64,000 nucleotides of DNA from Lotus japonicus (lineage: Eukaryota; Streptophyta; Magnoliopsida; Fabales; Fabaceae): assembly GCF_012489685.1 (NCBI RefSeq), contig NC_080042.1:2358501-2422500 (forward strand), written 5' to 3'. Both the position numbers and the translations under genes were made by a program. The notes below the pieces were generated by a model. The model was not told the origin of the DNA, did not search any database, and saw only the letters and a program-made list of their open reading frames with translations. Below, one piece after another: positions 23,212-34,501 of this stretch; position 1 is the stretch's first letter; the number at the start of each line of letters is the position of its first letter.

Positions 23212-24198
23212 ATGAATTTCAAGGCTTTCCTCATTCTAGTTATGTTCTTGGCTTCTAGTCTTCTGATCTCGGCTAGGGTTGCACCAGAAGACATAAAGGA
23301 CAAGTTTAAAAAAAATGGTAATTCTGTAAACACATGTTTTTCATCTATGTTATTGTTATTACTTGTGAGTTGCAAGTCGTGATAGTTTATTAAAATATTT
23401 ATTGCACAATTTTTATGTTCGAGAAGTTTATTTCGTTTTTCATGTGAATTATTTGGAGAGTTTGGACTGGATTGGTGAAGCTTTAATATGTTTCAAAGAA
23501 TAACAATAACGAGAAATCGGTGAGAAACTCATAGGTCAAAGTTTCAAATTTTCTAAGTTCAGTTAAATTTTTAGTTGTTAGACAATCATTTTTAGGGAGA
23601 CTTTCTAACACTATGATTTAAAAGAAGGCCCCTACTGATCTCTTCACATGCTAATAACGCCGTATTCAATAGTTTGAAAGTGTTTACTCTCTTGTTAAAT
23701 AATTATTATAAAAGAAAATTAAAATGAACATTATTTAAGCTATTATATGTGATTAATATTTTATGGATTTAGTTTATGACTAATGTTTGGTATGACCACT
23801 TTTTGTGCACACCTGCATGCCAAGTGCAGCCTGTATAGGATCCTTTAATTTCATTTTATCTTATTCAAAAAAAATTGATTTGTTAATTTAAAAAGTGAAG
23901 CAACTGATCGTGCGCCTGAAACTTGTGTTTTGAGCAATGTTTCAAGCATTCAATTATATCTTGAGATAATTCTCAGGTATTTTTTATTTTTAATTTATGT
24001 ATAATGTTATAAAATAGTAAATCGTGGTTGAATGCATGTTTTTTTCAAGTAGTGAATGCGCCGATGGATGAAAGCAAATTTTATGGACACGACGACGATC
24101 CTAATGTCGACTATGGCCCAAGGTGTTCAGATTATGAATGCTGTTATGGTTGCTGTGCGTTGGTCGCTCGAACCTGTAAAAGGTGTTGCAGTAGTTAG
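23212..24198 (+). CDS. Secreted cysteine-rich peptide, GRP/nodulin-like, two exons
   Basis: Exon 1 is 23212-23317, the intron 23318-24052 (GTAATT...TAG) and exon 2 24053-24198. This gives 83 residues with the frame kept across a phase-1 junction. Residues 1-21 (MNFKAFLILVMFLASSLLISA) are a clear signal peptide, cleaved probably after SA. The mature part is short and charged: an Asp/Gly/Tyr stretch (YGHDDDPNVDYGP), then a C-terminal box CSDYECCYGCC...CKRCC with eight Cys. The signal peptide, two-exon layout and Cys box resemble plant GRP-family (PF07172-like) secreted proteins but without a long glycine-rich middle; in legumes such genes are often nodule- or stress-expressed. This assignment is inference. 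The intron acceptor is AAGTAG, a NAGNAG site: using the first AG adds one Val and keeps frame. This is the only convincing host gene in the window. Confidence 0.75.
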
Positions 24199-25061
24199 GG
24201 TGTTAAATTTGAAATCTCAAACACCGAATTTGGCACCCCATTTTAATGTAGTAATTTTCTTAAATACCCGTTCATTTTTACTTTTCCGGTGTTAAAACCC
24301 GGATGATATCTTCAATATACCGAGTTATAAAACTCAGAATGTATTTTATTTTAGTATCTAAGATTTAAAACTCGGAATATACCGATTTTAAATCAGGTTT
24401 GTATAATTTGTTGATGCTTTAAAATTTTGAAATTGTTAACTGATGCTGGTTGGGGAATAAAATAGCATCCATGCACATAAAGCTTCAAGAGGCATTCTTA
24501 CTTTCTTTTTCCAGTTCAATCACAAGCACATATATATAAACAAACAACGTGAGGAAAGCGGTGTTTATGATTAGTACACACTCCCTAAGCTTTATGTGAA
24601 GATTCAGTATTGTGTTTTCTGGGCTATCCACTCTCATGTTGTGAGGGTTCATTCTCGCACAGACGCGCAGGAGGAAGCGTAACCCATGACCACAGTGTTT
24701 GATCAGGTGTAGGGATGATCCGCCAATGCCCAATCAACGTCTTCCTGGAGTGAGAGCTCCTCCTCGTGCCTATCGAAAATGCCTAATAAGAAAAGAAAGG
24801 AAGAATGACTTGAAGCATTATGTGAATGTTATTTATTCTCACACCGGTTAAAATTTTTACAATATTAAAGAATCAACCGTAATACATCAGAGTTTTAAGA
24901 CTCGGTATATTCTGAGTTTTAGATTTTGGATACTAAAAAAATATATATTCCGAGTTATAAATCTCCGAAGGTTAAAAAATGAAATTTTGAGTTTGAACAA
25001 CCCGGTATGTTAAAAAAACACATACATTTCCGAGTTTAAAAATCTCGAAATATTAAAAACC
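24199..25061. mobile_element. Inverted-repeat (TIR-like) element abutting the peptide gene stop codon
   Basis: The arms at about 24313-24405 and 24881-24970 are imperfect inverted copies (AATATACCGAGTTATAAAAC... against its complement around 24905-24965). Outer ends GGTGTTAAATTTGAAATCTC and the complement of ...GAAATATTAAAAACC are weaker matches. TAG occurs immediately on both sides (24196-24198 is the gene's stop codon; 25062-25064), which could be a 3-bp target duplication. The 82-codon minus ORF at 24485-24733 is unrecognised. The superfamily is unknown and the boundaries are tentative. Confidence 0.4.
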
Positions 25062-25064
25062 TAG

Positions 25065-25358
25065 GCAAGAACTTGTGCATGTTATTCCTATGACTAAAAC
25101 TCCATTAGAAGTGTAGTAATAAATACTAGTATTGTACCCGTGCCATGCCTGGTATTATGAAATGTTGAAATTTATAGCATTTATGATAGAAACTAAATTG
25201 CATATACATCTATGTCATAAAAATTATCAAGCGTTAGTTAAATTTTAGTAAAATCATCCTTATAAATTACATCGCAGCAGCAACGCTTAGTTTGATGTCA
25301 ACTTAATGATTGAGTCTTCACAAACGTTCTTTATAAGAGTTGTAGTCCTATAACTTAT
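25065..25358. other. Short AT-rich spacer, nothing recognised
   Basis: No ORF, repeat arm or RNA gene could be supported between the inverted-repeat element and the gypsy LTR fragment. Confidence 0.5.
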
Positions 25359-25715
25359 GTAACACCCCAACTTTCAAGGGTTACAATAGTAGCCTGCTTT
25401 AAAGTGAATGCGGAATATGCAAGTAAATTTGTTTTCGTTTTCTTTTCCTTTTTAAGATAAATTTTTTCCACACATGCAATGCATAAATTAACATAATATT
25501 TACAACCACGAGTACCTGAAATATAAGTTCAAAGGAAATAGTTTACAAGTTTTCAGAAAACACTTAGTAGTTCCGAATATTTTACAAGTGAAGGAAGGGA
25601 ATAGCCAGCCCAAAATGGCTTCCTTTAGACCTCTTCGTCCAACTACTCCATGTAATTCCGAACTAAAGAGAACTACAAAAAAATTAAAGTGTTGGGGACC
25701 TACCCTATAGCGCTC
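25359..25715 (-). repeat. Truncated gypsy LTR, E1-like family
   Basis: It starts TGTAACACCCCAACTTTC and shares landmarks with the E1 LTR start, such as CCAGCCCAAAATGGC and GGGGACCTACCCT in the order seen at 6840-6955. It ends where sequence of a different LTR (TCTCGAGTGTCACACAGTAA) begins, so it is a fragment joined to another. Confidence 0.6.
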
Positions 25716-26324
25716 TTCTCGAGTGTCACACAGTAACCAAACCGTCTCAATTTTCGTAAAGAATTTTTGTCGTTCAATTAATTAATCATCAATTAGTGAC
25801 AAAAGTTCATTTTACGAAACTCTTGAATAATATCACTTTCAAAAACCACGTGGAAATAATCAATGTCATAAACCTTTCGAAATTAAAATTAACCATTCGA
25901 TAAACAACCGAAATAAATACGAGTCATTGGTCTGAACCTAACATCAAATTACATCAAATTGTTAAACCAAAACAAAAAACCAAAACTGAAAGCAATAAAA
26001 TAGTTTCAATGCCCATCCTCGGTACTGTCAACCCAAAACAGAAAATGGAAGTCTCTCAACCCCATAACCCTAATCCTTTGCCTCGTCGACATCGTTATGG
26101 AGAATTAGCTTCCAGGAATGCACCGTGTTCGTGGTCCGAACCATCTGGGCCCCCCCAGAACAAACAAGTAAACACATAAATGAGGGTCAATTCCCATGCA
26201 AGACTCACAAATAATCACTGTTCAAATATAAGCATACGATTAATAAGAGTCTCATAATCTCACATCTCAAGTTAGCAAACCTAAGGTTTAGTTAGACTAA
26301 CGTCCTCACCATTCACACAACCAC
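25716..26324 (-). repeat. Gypsy LTR fragment, same family as the LTR at 63089, split by the SIRE element
   Basis: From TCTCGAGTGTCACACAGTAAC it tracks 63103-63705 closely, then stops at the SIRE insertion. The sequence resumes at 45977. Bases 26320-26324 (ACCAC) are the left target-site copy. Confidence 0.8.
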
Positions 26325-27517
26325 TGAAGGTATGAAAAACGATAGAAAGGGGGGTTTGAATAGCGTTTTAAAACTAAAAGCTCAACCCACTTGAGATTTA
26401 AATAAATCTCTTCAATCACCAACAATAAAAGTGCAGAGATAAGAGATAAGGAAAGCACACAAATGATTTTATCCTGGTTCACTTGATAAATCCCTCAAGC
26501 TAATCCAGTCCACCCGTTAAGGTGGTTTCTTCCTTCTTAGAATGAAGGCAATCCACTAATCAGAGTTTTGTTACAACTGCACTTGCTACCTGCAAAGTGA
26601 CTAACAATACACTGACTTAGCTAACACTAAGATTCACTCTCTTAGTCTTCTCTACGATCCGATCAACCTTGATCTCCTAAAGGTAAATCAAACAACTGTT
26701 TGAAGGTTTTGGGTTTACAAATAAATGCTTCTTGGAAAGCTAATAGTAAACACACTTAGTTCTATTTGAAGAAAGATTGCTAAGAAGATATTTTAATTTT
26801 GCTTGCGCGTGAACAAGTTTCTTGGGCGGCATCTTTCAATATTCAGCCTCTTTATATACTCCAAGGATTAGGGTTTGAACGTTGCATGGTGATGCTACCG
26901 TTGGAGGGCAGATCTGGAATTTCCAGGTTCTGCTGTGGTTGAATCAATTAGGTAAGGTCGAAAGGAATGGTACAATTGCTTTTGTACTTTGGATAGCGAC
27001 ATGACCTTTATCCTTGTTGACTTCTGATCAGAGTGATGCTTCATCTTGGAACTTGTGAAGCTTGATGATCAGAGTCAGAGGGAAGCTTGGATCCTCTGAC
27101 CTTTGTACCTTCTGCTTCTAGACTCAGAGGAGAAGTACTTGGTCTTCAGAGCCAGCTTACTCTTGGACTTCAGAATCTTCACTACTCAACTTCTGATCCT
27201 TCAGAGCGTCTGATCCTTCAGAGCGTCTGATCCTTCAGAGCATCTAGTGAGCTGAGTCCATATCAGAGCTTTATGATCTTCAGATCTTCTGAAGCTTGAT
27301 CTACTGTTCAGATTGAACATAGTACGTGCGAAAGCGTTGCAGAGGTTACTCTTTGAACATTGTTCTTCTGAGTCATGTGAAGTAGAACCAGAGTCTTGGC
27401 CTGTCATTTGAAAACTCAGAAAACAACGTTAGAGTACCGTAATTGTTCATACTTAATAGTTAACTTGTAATCATCAAAACATAGAGTTGTACTACTAGAT
27501 CAAAACTTGATCTTACA
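26325..27517 (-). repeat. SIRE 3' LTR, 1,193 bp
   Basis: It runs TGAAGGTATGAAAAACG to ...GATCTTACA. Near 27193-27243 it has three 17-bp tandem units (TCTGATCCTTCAGAGCG), a variable array also seen in the other LTRs. It is followed by the polypurine tract at 27518. Confidence 0.92.
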
Positions 27518-27537
27518 ATCTCCCCCATTTTGATGAT
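27518..27537 (-). other. Polypurine tract region of the SIRE element
   Basis: The minus strand reads CAAAATGGGGGAGAT directly before the 3' LTR start TGTAAGATC. Confidence 0.8.
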
Positions 27538-27540
27538 GAC

Positions 27541-28275
27541 AAAACCAAGTATTTTGATGAACAATTCTTAAACAATAAACTGAATTCACTCAGAGTTTAG
27601 GGAATAGAGATAAACTTATCCTGAGGTGAATGGTTTATGTTGCTCTTTTTGTATCCAAGTCACAGCTTGATTCTGAGCTTAGCTCCCCCTGAATCTAGGA
27701 CTTAATGAAAATATTAGTAATATCTAGATTTTGAGCTAAATTATAATAAAAGGGTTCTGAATAGGAATTTATGACATAGATAAAATGAAATAATCAGAGC
27801 GCATAAGTATTCAGAGTCATGAGCAGAGTAAAGGTATCAGAGTCAACTAGTATCACTTCGGAGGAAGTGAAAATGTATTCCTTGTATTTGCCCAGTGACA
27901 TATATATGGTCATAAAAGTGGAACTCTTAAATTCTCCAAAAGAAAAAGAAATCACACTAGCATAGCTTACACATAAAAAAAAACTAGGTTATACTCCCCC
28001 TTTTTGTCATAGGCAAAAAGCACGGGGTGGAAAAACTTAGCTTGAAGTCCAGGGTACTCCCCCTAAGGAAAGGTCTAAGTGTAAAAAGAAGGAGAAAAGG
28101 AAAAGAAATTAAAGAAAAAATTTAAAGAAAAACATTTTTAATTAATGCATATGCAGAAGATTAAATGAAAAAAGGTTGAACGTTTACCACCGGCCAAGGA
28201 GTTAAAGTAAACATCTGTTACCAATAAATAATCCTCGAGAAACTGCTTCAGCATTAACTTCTGTAGACTGAACTT
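27541..28275. other. SIRE 3' untranslated spacer
   Basis: No ORF is recognised. The sequence is A-rich and lies between the polypurine tract and the plus-strand ORF relic. Confidence 0.5.
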
Positions 28276-28279
28276 AGCT

Positions 28280-28287
28280 TATAAATA
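28280..28287 (+). promoter_or_regulatory. Candidate TATA box for the opposite-strand ORF in SIRE
   Basis: TATAAATA on the plus strand lies about 55 bp before an ATG at 28343, with a pyrimidine-rich leader (CTTCACATCTCATTTTCTC) between. It faces opposite to the element's own transcription. Confidence 0.4.
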
Positions 28288-28342
28288 GCGGTTAAACCAT
28301 ATCAGTCTTCACATCTCATTTTCTCTTGAACTTAAAATTGCA

Positions 28343-28719
28343 ATGGCATCCTTCATAGCATGCATCGAGCAGTTGAGGAAGAACACCTTTGATCATCAAT
28401 GTTCGCCATCCAGAGGAACCAAGCGTCTATAGTCTGAAAAACCGGCTGTTAGGCATGAGCTTGAGTCAAGAAATGGACGACATCCTCAGAAACTTCCTCA
28501 GATGGTGGAGGAAATGCAAGTCTGCTTCCAGAAGGTGCTGGAGCTGTATGAGGAAATCAGAGCAACAGAGGCGGCTCTAGAGACGGTGGCGGAGGGTCCT
28601 GAGAGGTAGGAGCTGCGCCAGAGCTTAGTCCTCTTAGAGTATAGGCAGCATCGTCTGGAGCTTGAGAAAGCAGCGATGCATAGGCAGAGTAGAAAATTGT
28701 GGAAAAATTCTCCCTTTTA
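28343..28719 (+). pseudogene. Broken opposite-strand ORF in the SIRE 3' region, coiled-coil type
   Basis: From the ATG at 28343 the plus strand reads MASFIACIEQLRKNTFDH, then loses frame. In another frame from about 28485 it reads a Glu/Leu-rich helical stretch (VEEMQVCFQKVLELYEEIRA) with a TAG before ELRQSLVLLEYRQHRLELEK, stopping at about 28719. This looks like one coiled-coil protein broken by frameshifts and a stop. Additional ORFs of unknown function are known from several plant retroelement lineages. No function is assigned. Confidence 0.45.
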
Positions 28720-28986
28720 AGTGTATTAATGCATTGTATGTAGTTTCTTATTAATGAATAAAAAGTTTGTTTGTAAGTTAATGTTTATGAGTGAAAATTA
28801 ATTTTATGATGAACAAGTATTATGCAACACATAATGAAAACGATAATTGAATAAACAGAAAATATATAAAGGAACATAGTTCAAAAAGCAAACAAATAAA
28901 CATAGATAAAGAAACATAGTTCAAGAAGAAAACAAATAAGCATAGTAAATAAAAACAGAAGAAAAGAGAGTTCCTAAAGCTAGGGT

Positions 28987-29553
28987 TTAGGTGTCCTCCT
29001 TAGAAGTTCCTAATTTAGCTGCTTGTTCCAGAGCTTGCAACCTTGCAGCTTCACGTTGTTCTGCTTCAATCCTTGCAACTTCTTCTTCTTGTTCCTTCTT
29101 CTTTCTGGTTTCTTCAATAACAGTATAGAGTTGTTCTCTCATCAGCTGTTCATTCAAAGCTTTTCTTCTTCTGAGACGTTGATTTGCAGCTTCAACACAC
29201 TTACTCTTTTCAGCATTTAGAAACCCAACCATCACTGGAACTTGATCAACCATCCAAGAACACAGATGATCCCAGTCCTCAATAACCATGTCTGGATGCT
29301 CACTTAGGTCAGTGCGACCATGCCCATTGCAAACCCTTAAAGATGCTTCATGATTAAATAAGTTGATGCAATCAAGGAGGGTGTTTGGTCCAGAGTAGGT
29401 GTAGGGAACAAGAGAGAGGTTTGGTTCAGGTGATGAAGAGTGATTGCTACTTGCAACCTCAGAGGGAGAATGAGGCCCTAGGGGGTGAAGGATGAGAAAT
29501 TGGTTGATTAATTGGTGTGGGTTCAGGATTGGTTTCATCATGAATTGCATCAA
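28987..29553 (-). pseudogene. Env-like ORF, C-terminal part (SIRE)
   Basis: The 188-codon stretch is in a different frame from the part to its right, so a frameshift lies at about 29480-29550. It has a Pro/Ser-rich start, then a Glu/Arg/Lys-rich predicted coiled coil (RKKKEQEEEVARIEAEQREA) to the stop at 28987. A coiled-coil C-terminus fits SIRE env-like proteins. No transmembrane segment is evident here. Confidence 0.7.
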
Positions 29554-30111
29554 GCAAATTTAAACCATCATCTGAAAGAACAACAAACTTACTTGAAGCT
29601 CTAGCTACAGATCTTGTGATTTTGGTAGAAGGTGCAGTTCTAGCAGGCTCCTGAGTGGGTTGCAGATGAGTGACTTGAGTCACAATCCTGACCTTCTTAG
29701 CCTTCTTCTGAGGCGGTGGTTCATCATCATCATTGTCATCACCATCAGAGGGATCATTCTCCTCAGAGGCTTCAACTTGCTTTCTCTTAGTCTTCCTCTT
29801 CCTGGGAGACTCAAAGTCAGAAGGATCTTGAAGATTCCTAAAGAATTCATCCACATCAATCTCATAGCCTTGCTGCCTCAGATCATCAATGTAGATTCTG
29901 ATTGCCTCTGTGTCATCAGCCTTGGACCAGAGGGGGTAGTCCTTCAGATGTGTTCTTCTTCTTGGTCTTGCATCAGCAATTTTAACTTCAGCCTTTGTTT
30001 CTATCAGGCCCATTCTCTTCATGGATGTAGGAGTGAAGACATCCCCAGTAATTGTTGTCAAGTCTTCAGTGCATCCTAATTTTTGCAGAGCCCTTATCAG
30101 TTTTCTCTTTA
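29459..30111 (-). pseudogene. Env-like ORF, central part (SIRE)
   Basis: It begins in frame right of the solo LTR and reads IKRKLIRALQKLGCTEDLTT, then TGDVFTPTSMKRMGLIE, RRRTHLKDYPLWSKADD, an acidic run (DGDDNDDDE) and a basic KKAKK stretch. It continues the N-terminal part at 31641-32482 in the same protein once the LTR and one target copy are disregarded. These motifs are typical of SIRE-type env-like ORFs. Confidence 0.75.
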
Positions 30112-30116
30112 TGTAT

Positions 30117-31635
30117 TGAAGGTGTGAAAAACGACTAGAAGGGGGGTTGAATAGAGTTTTGAGTTTAAAAACTTTCCCCTTAAGATTTAAAGTAAATCTT
30201 TTCGGTTTATCTGAGATAGATGGTGTTGCGGATAAAAACTGAGAGAAGAGAGAAAGAAGCACACAAGTATTTTATACTGATTCACTTGATAAATCCCCCA
30301 AGTTAATTCAGTCCACCCGTTAAGGTGATTTCTTCCTTCTTAGAATGAAGGCAATCCACTCTTCAGAGTTTGTTATAACTGCACTAGCAACCTGCTCAGT
30401 GACTAACAATACAATGAACTAGTAAACACTAAGATTCACTCTCTTAGTCTTCTCAAGGATACTGACCTAACTGGTCCCTTAAGGAATCACCACTATGATA
30501 CACAGATCCTAGTCTTCTTAAGGATACTGACCTACCCGGCCCCTTAAGGAAACACAAACAACTGTTTGAGGTTGGTGTTTACAAAGGTTTGCTTCTGAAT
30601 AAGCTAAGTGTAAACTAAATAAGAACAGATGAAGAAAGTGGAGGCTTGAATCTTTTCTTGTATTGTAGCTCTTGGTTTCTCTCTCATATCTTTCTTCTCT
30701 TCTTCAGCCTTAAATAGTCCAAGGTGCAAAGGATATTTATGTTGAGAAAATGTGACCGTTGGAGGGCATTTCTGGAACTTCCAGAACCTGTTGTGGCTGA
30801 ACATTGGTAGGTAGGCTTGTCAGAATAGTACACTGCTCTTGTACTTCTTGATAGTGACATTTGCCTGTAACCATTGACTTCTGATCTGACGACGCTTCAT
30901 GTTGGAACTTGTGAAGCTTGGTGATCAAAGTCAGAGGGAAGCTTGGATCCTCTGACCTTCGTAACTTCTGATTCTGGACCTCAGAGTAGAAAGTACTTGG
31001 TCTTCAGAGCCAGCTTACTCTTGGACTTCAGAGTCTTCACTTTTTAGCTTCTGGACCTTCAGAGCCTCTGGTCCTTCAGAGCATTTCTGGAACTTCCAGA
31101 ACCTGCTGTGGCTGAACATTGGTAGGTAGGCTTGTCAGAATAGTACACTGCTCTTGTACTTCTTGATAGTGACATTTGCCTGTAACCATTGACTTCTGAT
31201 CTGACGACGCTTCATGTTGGAACTTGTGAAGCTTCGTGATCAGAGTCAGAGGGAAGCTTGGATCCTCTGACCTTCGTAAATTCTGCTTCTGGACCTCAGA
31301 GTAGAAAGTACTTGGTCTTCAGAGCCAGCTTACTCTTGGACTTCAGAGTCTTCACTTTTTAGCTTCTGGACCTTCAGAGCTTCTGGACCTTCAGAGCCTC
31401 TGGACCTTCAGAGCTTCTGGACCTTCAGAGCCTCTGGACCTTCAGAGTCTCTGGTCTTCAGAGTCTCTGGTCTTCAGAACTTCTGATCCTCAGATCTTCT
31501 GATCTTCAGAATCAGAACTTGTTTGTCAAAACACTCAAGACAAACGTTAGAGTACCATAATTGTTCATCCACAAATAAATACTTGTTATCATCAAAACAT
31601 AGAGTTGTACCACATGACCAAATCTTGATCTTACA
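30117..31635 (-). repeat. Solo SIRE-family LTR inside the env-like ORF, with internal 315-bp duplication
   Basis: It runs TGAAGGTGTGAAAAACG to ...GATCTTACA, 1,519 bp against about 1.2 kb for sister LTRs. The extra length is a direct duplication, 30766-31080 repeated at 31081-31395. A run of seven 16-17-bp units (CTTCTGGACCTTCAGAG) lies at about 31362-31478. The flanks TGTAT (30112-30116) and TGAAG (31636-31640) agree at 3 of 5 bases, a diverged target duplication. Its position restores the env-like frame if one copy is removed. Confidence 0.8.
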
Positions 31636-32482
31636 TGAAGAAGTCAGAAAGCAGTCTGCCAAATGGTATGTATTTGATTGCAGACTTGGGTGAAGCAGTG
31701 GTTCTTGACTTCTTGATGCACTCCTTCAGATAGGAGAAGAGAAAGTAGGGCAGACAGACTTTGCGGTGCTCCTTGATAAAGAAGAGCAACACCTTCTCGG
31801 TGAAGTTGATGTAATCTGGAGAGCTTCCCTTCGGCCTTTGATTTATGCAGTTTAGCAGAATCTTGTGCCAGATTCTCAAATCAGGATGAAGATCCTTGGT
31901 CTTGCAGTCATTTTTTCCTGGCTTCCATGTAGAGTAAAGAGCCATGTTGACTTGCTCCTTGGTTCTTGGTTTGACTTTTGATTCCTGCAACTGGAATCTG
32001 TAGCCATTGCTTGTCTCTGCACCCAGAAGTCTTACAAACGACTTCTCAGAAATGATGATCCTTTTTCCCAGAACAAATGACACCACTTGATTCTCATTGC
32101 AGTCAGCGTGCTTCCAGAATTCCTTCACGAGTTTATCATAAACTGGACCATGGAGTCTTTGGAAATACCCTTCCCAGCCTTGAGCTTGAGCTTCAGAACG
32201 AAGATCAACTCCATTGTCAGCAATGTTGTCGAGGTCAAATCTCCATTCAGCAAGAACTTGGAGATCTTCTGGAGGGAAAACGCAGGTAACTGCACATTTT
32301 CTCTGAGATAGGGGAACAACATCTTCCGCGTCTTGGACTTGTGCTTGAACACCCTCAGTCGATCTATGACGCAGAACAGGACCCACTTGCCCTGTTTGAA
32401 GACCCACAACCATTCTAGGAAATGCTCTTCCATCGGCGGAATTGGACCTTTCACCGGAGTCAGCTCTTTCAGAATTCGCCAT
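31636..32482 (-). pseudogene. Env-like ORF, N-terminal part (SIRE)
   Basis: The 283-residue reading frame starts MANSERADSGERSNSADGRA and ends at the solo LTR. The middle (GWEGYFQRLHGPVYDKLVKE, VVSFVLGKRIIISEKSFVRL) resembles the plant-transposon-protein (PF20167-like) domain. It is followed by IWHKILLNCINQRPKGSSPD and LPYFLFSYLKECIKKSRTTA, hallmarks of SIRE/Maximus env-like ORFs. It lies downstream of RNase H in the usual place. Its role is unknown despite the name. The spacer 32483-32910 to RNase H holds nothing else. Confidence 0.8.
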
Positions 32483-32910
32483 TGTTGAAGGTAGGAGGTT
32501 TGGGTAGAAGAGAGATGAGTGAGAACGAGAGAGAATCGAAGAGGATGAGGGTCTTGCAAATAGAAGAGAGAAGCAGAAGTCATGAATGATGGAGAACGTG
32601 TGTGCGTAGTGGTTTTAGAAAGTAACCGTTGTTGATTGTAAAAGCAAAAGTAAAATCAACGGTTAAAAATCAAGAACATCATTATGAACAGTTAATACAC
32701 AGATCACACGGTGGAGAAAAAGCACATCAACACTCATTACAACAGATTGTCAGCACGGGCACAAGGAACGATGTATCAAAGTAACTGACACATGCTTACT
32801 GTCTCGTCTCAGAGTAAGCACCAATGGGTACTTATCTTCTGATTGAGTTACCTTCTAAACTAGACATCTTCTGATGAGGAAGCATCATAGTCACAGGTTC
32901 TGATTCATCT

Positions 32911-33590
32911 TCATACTGGACAAAAGTCCATATTCAGATTTTTCAATATAAATTTAAATGTATCATCTGCTAAGGGCTTTGTAAAGATATCTGCCCATTG
33001 ATGGTCAGTATCAATAAACTTCAGAAGAAGTACGCCCTTCTGAACATAGTCTCTAATAAAGTGATACTTTACCTCAATATGTTTAGCCCTTGAGTGTAAG
33101 ATTGGATTCTTACTGAGTGAGATTGCAGCAATGTTATCACAGTAAATTGGAATGTTGCTCTCAAGGATTTGATAATCCTCTAGCTGATGTTTAATCCAAG
33201 CATCTGAGTGCTGCAAATAGCTGCTGAGATATATTCTGCCTCTGCAGTGGATAGTGCAATAGTAGACTGCCTCTTGCTTGCCCATGAGACTAAGTTACTT
33301 CCCAGAAATTGACAATTTCCAGAAGTACTCTTTCTTTCAGTTCTATCTCCAGCATAATCAGCATCACAATAACCTGAAAGCTTATACTCTGATGTTTTCT
33401 TATACATCAAGCCAAGGTTAGTGGTACCTTTCAGATATTTGAGAATTCTCTTAACAGCAGTTAAGTGAGTTTCACTAGGATCTGATTGGAATCGAGCACA
33501 TAAGTGTACACTAAACAGAATATCTGGCCTAGATGCAGTTAAGTATAGAAGTGAGCCTATCATTCCACGATAGAGCTTCTGACATACTTT
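32911..33590 (-). pseudogene. Copia RNase H region, frameshifted (SIRE pol)
   Basis: The sense order is GMIGSLLYLTASRPDI, LKYLKGTTNLGLMY, GYCDADYAGDRTERKSTSG, STAEAEYISAA, then after a frame change at about 33190-33285 IPIYCDNIAAISLSKNP, HSRAKHIEVKYHFIRD and WADIFTKPL. These are the conserved copia RNase H blocks, with the DADYAGD and CDN acidic residues present. The frameshift and the upstream stop inactivate it. Confidence 0.9.
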
Positions 33591-33617
33591 CCCGCTGGCA
33601 TCTTCTTTCTCCAGAAT

Positions 33618-34496
33618 TCATGTAGGATGCATAGGAATCTTAGCAATTATTGATTTTGTCATATTGAACTTCTTCAGAAGTTCCTTTGTGTACTTGCTCT
33701 GATGGATGTAAGTAGCTTCTGGTTTTTGATCAACTTGTATTTCCAGAAAGTACTTGAGTTCTCCCATCATACCCATTTCAAATTCAGCATGCATCATCTC
33801 AGAAAATTCTTTGCAAAGAGATGGATTAGCAGATCCAAATATAATATCATCAACATAAATTTGCACAATTAAGATATCATATTTGTAAGTTTTGAAAAAG
33901 AGAGTTGTATCTACTTTACCCCTTACAAACTCATTTTCCAGAAGGAATGAGTTGAGTCTCTCATACCATGCTCTGGGAGGTTGGTGCACATATACTTCCT
34001 CTGAGATGTATCCATTCAGGAAGGCACTCTTAACATCCATCTGATGAAGAATTATATTGTGATTCACAGAGAATGAGATCAGCAGTCTGATTGCTTCCAA
34101 TCTTGCTACTGGAGCAAATATTTCAGTATAATTTATTCCTTCTTCCTGACTGTAGCCTTGAGCAACTAGCCTTGCTTTGTTTCTGACTACATCTCCTTTT
34201 TCATTCAGCTTGTTTCTGAACACCCATTTGGTTCCAATGATGTGAGCACCTTGAGGTTTCTTGACAAGGTTCCAAACATCATTCTTGGAGAATTGATTCA
34301 ATTCTTCTTCCATTGCCAGAATCCAGATTTTGTCTTGAAGAGCTTCATCAATTGATTTTGGTTCAATTAAGGATATCAATCCCTTCAGACTAAGTAGGGT
34401 CTCTTCAGAGGGTCTGAATGTTGATTTGGTTCTGACTGGTTCATCTTTGTTTCCCAGAATCAATTCCTTAGGATGAGAGGCAACAATTCTGCTATT
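33618..34496 (-). pseudogene. Copia reverse transcriptase with in-frame deletion (SIRE pol)
   Basis: Blocks in order are [60 protein letters not shown], then VHQPP joined directly to RAWYERL, and [10 protein letters not shown] with the catalytic YVDD. Copia RTs have roughly 25-30 residues (the LKKSLYGLKQA-type block) between those two, so an in-frame deletion removed part of the palm/fingers. A TGA after PMHPT (near 33618), where the family has Cys, ends it. The solo LTR at 34502 cuts its upstream end. Confidence 0.9.
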
Positions 34497-34501
34497 CCTC
34501 T

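Noticed and set aside
24485..24733. 82-codon minus ORF in the inverted-repeat element
   Set aside because: No domain or signal peptide that I trust; could be chance or a captured fragment.
29660..30079. 139-codon plus ORF
   Set aside because: Antisense shadow of the SIRE env-like ORF.
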